From Paenibacillus auburnensis (GTDB lineage Bacteria > Bacillota > Bacilli > Paenibacillales > Paenibacillaceae), in assembly GCF_927798115.1 (NCBI RefSeq), contig NZ_CAKMMG010000004.1:186001-250000 (forward strand): DNA of 64,000 nucleotides. The letters are read 5' to 3'. The notes beneath the pieces were generated by a model. The model saw only the letters and a list, made by a program, of their open reading frames with translations, had not been told where the DNA came from and ran no database searches. Made by a program: the position numbers and the translations under genes. This document shows positions 9,121 to 16,042 of the stretch, in pieces. Positions within the stretch are counted from its first letter, which is position 1, and every line of letters starts with the position of its first letter.

Positions 9121-9965
9121 CAGTGCACCAAGGGATACCGCGCAGCCGTGCGCCGGAACATTAGAACCTTCGCCTCGTCGCTGACGTAAGCCCGCTTGTG
9201 GAACACATTATAATCTTGGGCTGCCACGGCATCGAGTATTGCGGCATAAAAGGCGGCAGCCAGCTCTACGGCCATTCCGCTCTGGGGAGGATACGTCCTG
9301 ACATTATCCAGCCCCCGCCTAAAATAAGCTAATGCCTCTGTTTTCAATTCCTGAAGTACGGCAATAAAACGCTCATTGACTTCGCCCTGAGCCAGCTCTT
9401 GCTCGCTGTAACCGTTTCTCTGCAGCACTTCAAGGGGGAGATACCTGCGTCCGCGCCTTAAATCCTCACCGACATCACGTATAATGTTCACAAGCTGCAT
9501 GCCCATTCCAAGCGATATCCCCGCTGACCGCGCCTCTTCATTATCGTCATCCCGCAGAACAGGAAGCAGCATCTCTCCAACGGTCCCCGCTACAAGATAA
9601 CAATAAGATTCCAGCTGCTCCATCGTCTCATAATGCGTAAAGGTGAGATCTGTCAGCTGGCCTTCCATTTGCAGCAGAAACGGCTCCTGGCTCAATTGGG
9701 GAAAGCTGCTGAACAGCCAGCGCAAGGCCGGCCAGATGAAATGCCCCTCGGCCTCCTCCAGCTTCAAGAACATGCTGCGCAGCTCATGAATGGTGTACGG
9801 TGAATTCTCCGGCTCATCCACACTGTCATCAATGATCCGGCAAAACGCATAAATAACATGCACCGCTTCGCGGCGCGGGCTGGGCAGACCGTCAAACGCT
9901 TTATGGAAGGAAGAAGATCCTCTTCTCATCAGTTCCCCGCATTGCAGCAAAATCGTTTCATTCAT
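9120..9965 (-). CDS. crtM: Squalene/phytoene synthase family, CrtM-like
   Basis: This enzyme condenses two prenyl diphosphates head to head to make the first colourless carotene. Both aspartate-rich Mg-diphosphate motifs are present: DDSVDEPEN near residue 45 and NIIRDVGEDLRRGRRYLP near residue 165. The 281-residue length fits CrtM and CrtB alike. With CrtN-type partners and a Bacillota context I expect farnesyl diphosphate as substrate and 4,4'-diapophytoene (C30) as product, but C40 synthesis cannot be ruled out from sequence. AAGGAGAT lies before the ATG, and the gene overlaps the preceding desaturase by 8 bases. Confidence 0.93.
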   Translation of the reverse strand: MNETILLQCGELMRRGSSSFHKAFDGLPSPRREAVHVIYAFCRIIDDSVDEPENSPYTIHELRSMFLKLEEAEGHFIWPALRWLFSSFPQLSQEPFLLQMEGQLTDLTFTHYETMEQLESYCYLVAGTVGEMLLPVLRDDDNEEARSAGISLGMGMQLVNIIRDVGEDLRRGRRYLPLEVLQRNGYSEQELAQGEVNERFIAVLQELKTEALAYFRRGLDNVRTYPPQSGMAVELAAAFYAAILDAVAAQDYNVFHKRAYVSDEAKVLMFRRTAARYPLVH

Positions 9966-11430
9966 GGATACTCATCTCCTTCATCATTTCATGTACAGCC
10001 AGCCTTGCTCCCTGCATGACAATCGGTACCCCGCCCCCGGGATGCACGGATGCGCCGGCTGCATATAATCCATGTAAAAGATAAGGCTTCGGCTGTGGCC
10101 GGAAGACGCCCGATTGCCCCAGCACAGGCGCTATCCCGAAGCTGCCTCCGCCGAAAAGGCCATCCTCCTGCGCGTCAGCGGGGGTACGGAGCTTACGCCA
10201 CGTGATACTCCCGCGAAGCCCAGGAAATCCGCGGGCTTCCGCATCCGCGAGCACCCTGTCGGCCAGCGGTCCGGCCAGGCCCGCCCAATCCAGGTCCGGG
10301 TCTGCCGGAACAGGGATAAGAAAATACAATACGCTTTCGCCGGGAGGAGCCGCGTGTTCATCGAGTACCGCCGGATTAAATACATAATAAGAAGGGCTAT
10401 GGGAGAGCTTCCCGTGATCGAACAATTCACGCAGATTGTCATTGAGACTCTCCGGCAGGAAAAACTGGTGCACCTGTGAATCAGGCCATCTTCTGGCCGC
10501 TCCCGCATAGATCAGCAGACAGCCCGAGGAAGGCTTGAACCTGCTGTTCCCCGATCTCCCGGTTCCTTCTGAAGCCCCACCCAGCAGCCCTTCCAGATGC
10601 GGGAAATCTCCGTTATACAATACAGCATCGTAAGGAATCGCTTCACCCTGAATAACAACTCCGCGGCAGCGTCCGCCGCTTACGGTCAACGCTTCAACCT
10701 CGGTATCTGTATGAATCTGTACGCCCCGCCTTACCAGCTCTCGTTCTATAATCTGCGGCAGACGGCCATATCCGCCCTTCAGCATCCAGATGCCAAAGGC
10801 ATGCTCGGCGTAAGGCAGCATAGTGTAAATCCCCGGTGTCCGGAAAGGGGCCCCGCCGATGTATAAGCTTTGCAGTGAAAAGGCATCCTTCAGCTCTTCA
10901 CTCTTGAAATATTGTCCCACTGCTGACCGCAGGCTCTTATAGGCGCGCAGCCGGGCCATCAGCGACAGGTTGCCCGGACTGAAAAAATCGCGTTTACGCC
11001 GAAAGCCCCGTTCTAGAAAGGAAGCCTTACCCCGCGGATACAGCTCCGACATCTCCTTCATGAAGCGGATAAACCCCGCGCCTTCTCCCGGGTAATTACG
11101 GTCAATCTCTGCAGCCTGCTCCTGAATATCGGCATACTTAGTCAGGACACGCCCGCTCTTGAAGTGAATCCGGCAGAGCGGATCACAGTGCAGCAGCTCC
11201 AGGCTCCCGGCCGGCAGCCCGCCTTCCTCCAGAATGCCCAGCAGCATCTCGGGAAGCAGCACGATCGTCGGTCCCTGGTCAATCCGGTACGGCCCCTTCT
11301 CTTCGAAGGCAACGCGCCCGCCCACCTGCGGGGCACGCTCATACAGCACAACCTCCTGCCCCTGACGGCTAAGCAGTAATGCGGCCGTCAGCCCGCCGAT
11401 GCCGCCGCCGACAATGGCCAACCTGCTCAC
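9958..11430 (-). CDS. crtN: CrtN-family carotenoid desaturase (second gene of the operon)
   Basis: A 490-residue FAD-dependent desaturase/oxidase. The N-terminal dinucleotide site is LAIVGGGIGGLTAALLL, with ERAPQVGGRV after it; the C-terminal FAD motif is YAAGASVHPGGGVPIVMQGA. It is adjacent to crtM, as crtN usually is, so this copy or the next one upstream is the best candidate for the desaturase that makes diaponeurosporene or diapolycopene. The start is GTG in a GTGA overlap with the upstream stop, with GGGAG about 7 bases upstream. It is clearly diverged from the other two paralogues. Confidence 0.9.
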   Translation of the reverse strand: MSRLAIVGGGIGGLTAALLLSRQGQEVVLYERAPQVGGRVAFEEKGPYRIDQGPTIVLLPEMLLGILEEGGLPAGSLELLHCDPLCRIHFKSGRVLTKYADIQEQAAEIDRNYPGEGAGFIRFMKEMSELYPRGKASFLERGFRRKRDFFSPGNLSLMARLRAYKSLRSAVGQYFKSEELKDAFSLQSLYIGGAPFRTPGIYTMLPYAEHAFGIWMLKGGYGRLPQIIERELVRRGVQIHTDTEVEALTVSGGRCRGVVIQGEAIPYDAVLYNGDFPHLEGLLGGASEGTGRSGNSRFKPSSGCLLIYAGAARRWPDSQVHQFFLPESLNDNLRELFDHGKLSHSPSYYVFNPAVLDEHAAPPGESVLYFLIPVPADPDLDWAGLAGPLADRVLADAEARGFPGLRGSITWRKLRTPADAQEDGLFGGGSFGIAPVLGQSGVFRPQPKPYLLHGLYAAGASVHPGGGVPIVMQGARLAVHEMMKEMSIHE

Positions 11431-12974
11431 AGCGCAGCTCCCGTGCCGGCAACGCCGGTCTGGACTGCGGCTTTACTGCGGGCTGCGCGGTCATGCTCCT
11501 GCAGCAGGCGGGCGCTGATCTTAGCCGACTCGAAGATCGTCGGCAGCCCGCTGCCCGGATGGGTACCGCCGCCGACCAGCCAAATGCCGCGGACCTCCTG
11601 GAAGGTATTATGCGGGCGCAGATACATCATCTGCCCGAGGTTATGGGCCAGATTAAAGGTGGCCCCGTTATATACATCCAATTTGTTCTGCCAGTCGAGC
11701 GGCGAGAAGAACTGGCTCTCCTCCACTCTGGAGGACAATCCCCTAAGCTGCGGAATACTCTCTAGCCGTTCCATCATCTCTTCCTCAACGATGGCGCTCT
11801 CCTTGTTCCAGTCAATCCCGGCCTGAAGGTTGGGGACCGGCATCAGCACGTACAGTGAGGATTTTCCTGCAGGAGCCAGGGTTGGATCTATAACCGAAGG
11901 ATTATGCACATAAATCGAAGGATCCTCCGACAACGTGCCAAGCCTTGTAATTTCATCTACATTTCTCCGGTAATCCTCCGCGAAATGAACGGAATGATGC
12001 CCAAGGTCTACAGCACCGTCCACCCCCAGATACAGCATCGCCGTCGAGCAGGAGTAACGCTTGCGCTCCAGCTTGGCAGGTGTGTATCTCTTGAGTACGC
12101 CCGGCTCAAACAGCCGGGTCATTGCCGAACCGAAGTCTGCCCCGATGACGATATAATCCGCGTCCACTCTCTCTCCGTTCTCCAGCAGCAGCCCCGCTGC
12201 ATGGCCGTTCTTGACCAAGATTCGCTCTACTCCACAGGAAGTATGGATACGGCCGCCATGCTCCTTAATGACCTCCCCCATAGCCTGAAGCACCCGGTTA
12301 ATGCCGCCAATCGGATGATAAAGGCCGTAGCGGTGCTCCAGATAAGACAATATGGTAAAGGTTCCGGGGCATTCCCATGGTGACATGCCGAGGTATTTGG
12401 CCTGGAAGGTAAAGGCATAGCGCAGCCGCTCATCATCAAAATAGCGGGATAAACGGTTATACACCGTATCCGTGGCATGAAGCTTAGGGAGCGCGTGCAG
12501 CACATCTTTTTTCACATAATCGCGGGGGGATTGAAAGGGGCGCTGCAGCAGCGGCATCACTCTGCCGAACTTATCATCTTCATCAGCCATAAACCGGCGG
12601 TAGCCTGCCCCATTCCCCGGGAACAGCCGCTCAATCTCCTCCGCAGTCTGGTCCTGGTTCGTCGAGGGCCGGAATACGGTGTCTCCGAAATGCAAGGAGT
12701 AGAGCGGATCCAGCTCTTGCAGAGATACATAGGAATGCAGGGAGCGCCCCGCTGAAGCGAACAGCTCCTCCAGCAGATGCGGCATCATCAGAAAGGTGGC
12801 CCCGCGGTCAAAGCGGTATTCCCCCAGCCGGAGTTCCCCCGACCTTCCGCCAACGACCTCCTGCTTCTCATAAACCTCTACCTCGTAGCCCTCGGCAGCC
12901 AGAAGCATAGCCGCGGCTAGACCTCCGGGGCCTGCACCGACTACAGCAACCTTTGCGGCGCTTTTTCCAATCAT
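11427..12974 (-). CDS. CrtN-family carotenoid desaturase (first gene of the operon)
   Basis: A phytoene-desaturase-family flavoprotein of about 515 residues. It opens with VAVVGAGPGGLAAAMLL and EKQEVVGGRSG, and ends with WLVGGGTHPGSGLPTIFESAK, the C-terminal FAD-binding block. It is the promoter-proximal gene, with a leader of about 95 bases. I choose the ATG at 12974 because AGGGAG sits 8 bases upstream. The longer frame would start with GTG at 12983, directly touching that ribosome site. The gene is followed without a gap by the second paralogue. Confidence 0.91.
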   Translation of the reverse strand: MIGKSAAKVAVVGAGPGGLAAAMLLAAEGYEVEVYEKQEVVGGRSGELRLGEYRFDRGATFLMMPHLLEELFASAGRSLHSYVSLQELDPLYSLHFGDTVFRPSTNQDQTAEEIERLFPGNGAGYRRFMADEDDKFGRVMPLLQRPFQSPRDYVKKDVLHALPKLHATDTVYNRLSRYFDDERLRYAFTFQAKYLGMSPWECPGTFTILSYLEHRYGLYHPIGGINRVLQAMGEVIKEHGGRIHTSCGVERILVKNGHAAGLLLENGERVDADYIVIGADFGSAMTRLFEPGVLKRYTPAKLERKRYSCSTAMLYLGVDGAVDLGHHSVHFAEDYRRNVDEITRLGTLSEDPSIYVHNPSVIDPTLAPAGKSSLYVLMPVPNLQAGIDWNKESAIVEEEMMERLESIPQLRGLSSRVEESQFFSPLDWQNKLDVYNGATFNLAHNLGQMMYLRPHNTFQEVRGIWLVGGGTHPGSGLPTIFESAKISARLLQEHDRAARSKAAVQTGVAGTGAAL

Positions 12975-13005
12975 CTGCTCCACTCCCTCTTCTCTGCTCT
13001 GCTTC

Positions 13006-13027
13006 TATACGATTTCTATACGATAAG
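13006..13027. repeat. Extra pair of 11-bp-spaced TATAC repeats in the crt leader
   Basis: TATACGATTTC (13006) and TATACGATAAG (13017) are two copies 11 bases apart. They lie in the 5' leader between the main repeat array and the first crt gene. They differ from the main array by ACG in place of ACA, so they may be weaker CarH sites. Confidence 0.4.
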
Positions 13028-13045
13028 GACATCCCTTACAAACGT

Positions 13046-13089
13046 TATACAAAAACTATACATTGCTTATACAGATATCATACATACTT
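13046..13089. promoter_or_regulatory. CarH-type operator of the crt operon: four 11-bp direct repeats
   Basis: Four half sites follow each other at exactly 11 bp: TATACAAAAAC (13046), TATACATTGCT (13057), TATACAGATAT (13068) and CATACATACTT (13079). The common core T-n-n-A-C-A matches the 11-bp direct-repeat operator described for Thermus CarH. The array starts inside the -10 box of the crt promoter and runs over the expected transcription start and beyond. Confidence 0.8.
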
Positions 13090-13105
13090 TATGGGTCTGT
13101 GTAAA
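13077..13105 (-). promoter_or_regulatory. Sigma-A promoter of the carotenoid operon
   Basis: On the minus strand the -35 is TTTACA (13105-13100), the spacer is 17 bases and the -10 is TATGAT (13082-13077). Transcription should begin near 13070. The -10 overlaps the first operator half site with a 2-base offset. Confidence 0.75.
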
Positions 13106-13114
13106 TAACTAAGA

Positions 13115-13156
13115 AGAAACGGCTTCGCCGTCCTCTCTGGGACGGTGATCGTTTCT
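13115..13156. repeat. Dispersed hairpin repeat, copy A
   Basis: AGAAACGG...GTTTCT ends enclose a second CCGTCC/GGACGG stem and a small GGC-TTC-GCC loop. A close relative lies at 46273-46313. On the minus strand it is followed by TCTTCTT, so it could also slow transcription coming from carH. Confidence 0.6.
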
Positions 13157-13208
13157 GCGAAAAATAGAAGGATGATTGATAGCGTAAAACATATAAATCC
13201 TTATATTT

Positions 13209-13260
13209 CAAAAAAAAGAACCCTCCGATATCACCCGAAAGTGATACCTAAGGATTCTCT
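13209..13260 (-). terminator. Intrinsic terminator of the CarH-like regulator gene
   Basis: A long imperfect stem with a GGTATCAC/GTGATATC core and a TTTCGG loop is followed by seven T on the minus strand. It lies directly after the regulator stop and separates it from the crt promoter. Confidence 0.85.
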
Positions 13261-13272
13261 CTCCTGCCCGGT

Positions 13273-14202
13273 TCAGGGCCTGCTCTTTACTCCTGTAAAC
13301 AGATAATCAAACCAGTCCTGCCAGCGCTCCGCAGGCTCATTTATAATAGCAACGGCTTCAGACGAGGGGAACTCAGCCCCCTCAAAACCTTTGCCTCCCA
13401 GAATAAACCGCACCCCCGGGCAGGCTTCACTCAAACGCTTAATGAGACCCTCGCAATAGGGCAGCAGCTCCTTGCCAGTAAGCGACAGGCAAATCGCCCC
13501 GATCCGGTTCTGGTTTTCCAGCATCGCCATGACCCCTTCTTCCGGCGTATTGGCCCCCAGATAAATGACCTCGGCTCCGTTCTTCCGCAGGAAAAGCGAG
13601 AACAGCAGCAGTCCTACCTGATGATGCTCCCCCTCCGGACAAAAAGCCAATACCTTCGGTAAATGGGCATGGACCGGAAACACATGGAAGAATTGATAGA
13701 AGCGGTTTGAGACCATGTGGGTCATATAATGCTCCTGTGCTACTGTTGCCGTACCCTCTTCCCAGGCATCACCCACCCTGACCAGCACTGGTACGAGCAC
13801 CTGATGAAACATCGCCTCATACCCGTACATCGAGAAGCCAAAGTCGATCAGCGCATTCGCCCGTTCCCCCTGGAATTCGAGCAGAGCCGTGTAAATCTGC
13901 TGCTTCATCTTCTCAAAAGCTTCCTGGGGCGTACCGCCCGCTCCTGCATGCGGGTCCTCTATAGGCTTCTCTTTGCGGGCTCTCAGCAGCCGGACTGCAT
14001 GCGAAATGCTGATGCCCTGCTTCTCGGTCTGCTCCTTCAGCCAGCGCAGATCTTCGATGTTCTCCTGGCTATACAGCCTGTAGCCGGATTCGGTCCGTTC
14101 AGGGGTAACTGCCTGATATCTGTTTTCCCAGGCCCTCAGCGTGACAGACGGAATATCCAGCATTTCGACGACCTGTTTGATAGAGTACACGTAGCATCCC
14201 AC
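13273..14202 (-). CDS. carH: MerR-family B12-binding photoreceptor-type repressor (CarH/LitR-like)
   Basis: CarH proteins bind DNA as adenosylcobalamin-loaded tetramers in the dark and fall apart on light exposure, releasing carotenoid genes. The product has 309 residues. A MerR winged helix is at about 5-75 (YSIKQVVEMLDIPSVTLRAW), followed by a helical-bundle domain with W147-x9-E157-H158, the Wx9EH motif that packs on the adenosyl group. A cobalamin-binding Rossmann domain from about 183 contains E192-x-H194-x-x-G197, where H194 should be the lower cobalt ligand. Residue 148, next to the motif Trp, is Glu; in Thermus CarH this is the His that ligates cobalt after light. GTG at 14202 is the longest start; GTG at 14190 (VYSIKQ) is an alternative. 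The gene has its own operator and lies upstream of the crt operon. Confidence 0.9.
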   Translation of the reverse strand: MGCYVYSIKQVVEMLDIPSVTLRAWENRYQAVTPERTESGYRLYSQENIEDLRWLKEQTEKQGISISHAVRLLRARKEKPIEDPHAGAGGTPQEAFEKMKQQIYTALLEFQGERANALIDFGFSMYGYEAMFHQVLVPVLVRVGDAWEEGTATVAQEHYMTHMVSNRFYQFFHVFPVHAHLPKVLAFCPEGEHHQVGLLLFSLFLRKNGAEVIYLGANTPEEGVMAMLENQNRIGAICLSLTGKELLPYCEGLIKRLSEACPGVRFILGGKGFEGAEFPSSEAVAIINEPAERWQDWFDYLFTGVKSRP

Positions 14203-14246
14203 TCTCTTTCCCTATACCCGCTGCATGATTTTGAATATTTAAACCT

Positions 14247-14279
14247 TATACAAATTGTCTACACTCATTATACATATGC
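14247..14279. promoter_or_regulatory. CarH-type operator at the regulator's own promoter: three 11-bp direct repeats
   Basis: TATACAAATTG (14247), TCTACACTCAT (14258) and TATACATATGC (14269) are spaced exactly 11 bp and share T-n-n-A-C-A. As at the crt promoter, the repeat furthest upstream in transcription lies 2 bases into the -10 box. This predicts autoregulation. Confidence 0.75.
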
Positions 14280-14295
14280 ATAAGTATTATGTCAT
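14267..14295 (-). promoter_or_regulatory. Sigma-A promoter of the CarH-like regulator gene
   Basis: On the minus strand the -35 is ATGACA (14295-14290), the spacer is 17 bases and the -10 is a perfect TATAAT (14272-14267). Transcription should start near 14260, leaving a leader of about 60 bases. Confidence 0.75.
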
Positions 14296-14456
14296 CAGAG
14301 GTTATAGGCTATCCCAACATGAGAGAGACAGGAATAACCTTATACTAATTCAGCAACACTATAGCATCAGATATTTGCCATCTATCTGCTTCACTTCTCC
14401 CTCCAGAGCGGTAATAGGTTGTTACAAAGCCGGAGCATACCCAGGAGGATCGCCCT

Positions 14457-15992
14457 ATGAATTCAAGCAAACCACCCAGTCCGCAGGAACGGCTGTATCA
14501 ATCCAGTAACTCCATGACCGGTTCATCCCTTGCCTCTAAAAAAAGGAAATTCCCGCGGCGGCGCCTATGGCTGGCTGCCGCTGTCCTGCTCATTCTGTGG
14601 CTGGTCGCCGTCATGATCTATCAGACCCATAAACCGCTGCCGCCAGGCATCTCCTATGAGAGCCCTGTTTATCATGCTGACAACGTGAGCTTCTTACACG
14701 ATCTGACGTATCCGGCCGGCAATGGGAACGAAGAGCGTGAGGAGCAAATTTTGCCTAGAATTCTGCAGATTGTCGATGAGTCCCGGCAGTTTCTGGTAAT
14801 TGATCTGTTCCTGTTCAACGACTACACCCATAAAGACCAGCAGTACCCTGCGGTCAGCCGGAAGCTTGCCGATAAGCTTATCGCCCACAAAGCCGCTTAT
14901 CCTGCCATGGATATCGTCTTCATTACGGATGAGGTCAACACCAATTACGGCTCCGCCTCCAATCATCTGCTGGAAGAGCTGAAGTCGGCAGGCATCAAGG
15001 TAGTGATTACAGACGTAGATGCACTCCGCGATTCGACGCCTGCCTACTCCGCCATATGGCGCACCTTCATCCAGTGGTTCGGACAGTCCGGCAACGGCTG
15101 GATTCCGAATCTTATGGCCAGCGAAGGGCCGGATATTACAGCCCGTTCTTATTTAAAGCTGCTCAATGTAAAAGCCAATCACCGCAAAGTTGTGGTCAGT
15201 GAGAATACCGCACTCATCTCCTCCGGCAACGTGCATGATGCCAGCGCCTACCATTCCAATATAGCGCTGGAGGTACAGGGCCCGGTTATCGCCGATATCC
15301 TGCGGTCTGAGCAGGCTGCGGCCGACCTCTCGGATGCTGGCCCGCTGCTGGGCAAGACGCCTGAATTCACGCAGACGGCTGAAGCTGCCGGTGGTCCGCT
15401 GGAGGTGCGTTATTTAACAGAGGGCAAAGTATATAAGTACGCACTTGAAGGGATCCGCGGGGCTGAGCAGGGCGATGTCATCTGGATGGGAATGTTCTAT
15501 CTTGCCGATGATGCCATTATCAATGCCCTTCTGGAGGCATCAGAGCGCGGCGCGGAGGTACGCCTCCTGCTGGACCCGAATCAGAATGCCTTCGGCCGGG
15601 AAAAGATCGGTATCCCGAACCGCCCGGTCGCCATGGACCTGAACCGGCGTTCAGACGGAAAAGTCGGTATCCGCTGGTACAATACCGGCAAAGAGCAATA
15701 TCATACCAAGCTGATGTTTATTGACAAGGCCTCAGGCAAATCGGTTGTCCTTGGCGGTTCAACCAATTTCACGGCCCGCAACCTGGACGATTACAATCTG
15801 GAGAATGATCTCTGGGTGGCTGTCCCGCAGGATCAGCCGCTTTACACTGAGATATCCGGCTATTTCAACCGGCTGTGGACTAACGAGGGCGCAGAATACA
15901 GTCTGCCGCTTGAGGAATATCAGAGCGATGTGACCTGGCTGAAATATGTCATCTTCCGGATACAGGTAAGCCTTGGATTTACCACATTTTAA
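14457..15992 (+). CDS. Membrane-anchored phospholipase D-like protein
   Basis: A 511-residue protein with a basic N-terminus, one membrane segment near residues 38-58 (LWLAAAVLLILWLVAVMI) and an extracytoplasmic PLD-type region. Two HKD half sites are visible: NHRKVVVSENTALISSGN near residue 241, where the Asp is replaced, and YHTKLMFIDKASGKSVVLGG near 415. The superfamily includes cardiolipin synthases and phosphatidyltransferases; the substrate is unknown. AGGAGG lies 8 bases before the ATG. The gene is divergent from carH, and the CarH operator lies in the shared 254-base gap. It converges on the cls gene. Confidence 0.85.
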   Translation: MNSSKPPSPQERLYQSSNSMTGSSLASKKRKFPRRRLWLAAAVLLILWLVAVMIYQTHKPLPPGISYESPVYHADNVSFLHDLTYPAGNGNEEREEQILPRILQIVDESRQFLVIDLFLFNDYTHKDQQYPAVSRKLADKLIAHKAAYPAMDIVFITDEVNTNYGSASNHLLEELKSAGIKVVITDVDALRDSTPAYSAIWRTFIQWFGQSGNGWIPNLMASEGPDITARSYLKLLNVKANHRKVVVSENTALISSGNVHDASAYHSNIALEVQGPVIADILRSEQAAADLSDAGPLLGKTPEFTQTAEAAGGPLEVRYLTEGKVYKYALEGIRGAEQGDVIWMGMFYLADDAIINALLEASERGAEVRLLLDPNQNAFGREKIGIPNRPVAMDLNRRSDGKVGIRWYNTGKEQYHTKLMFIDKASGKSVVLGGSTNFTARNLDDYNLENDLWVAVPQDQPLYTEISGYFNRLWTNEGAEYSLPLEEYQSDVTWLKYVIFRIQVSLGFTTF

Positions 15993-15998
15993 AACAGC

Positions 15999-16037
15999 AA
16001 AAAACCGCCGGAAGCTCCATAGCTTCCGGCGGTTTTC
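15999..16037. terminator. Bidirectional terminator between the PLD-like gene and cls
   Basis: A perfect 12-bp stem CCGCCGGAAGCT/AGCTTCCGGCGG with a 4-base loop is flanked by A and T runs on either side, so it can end both convergent genes. Confidence 0.9.
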
Positions 16038-16042
16038 TTGTC

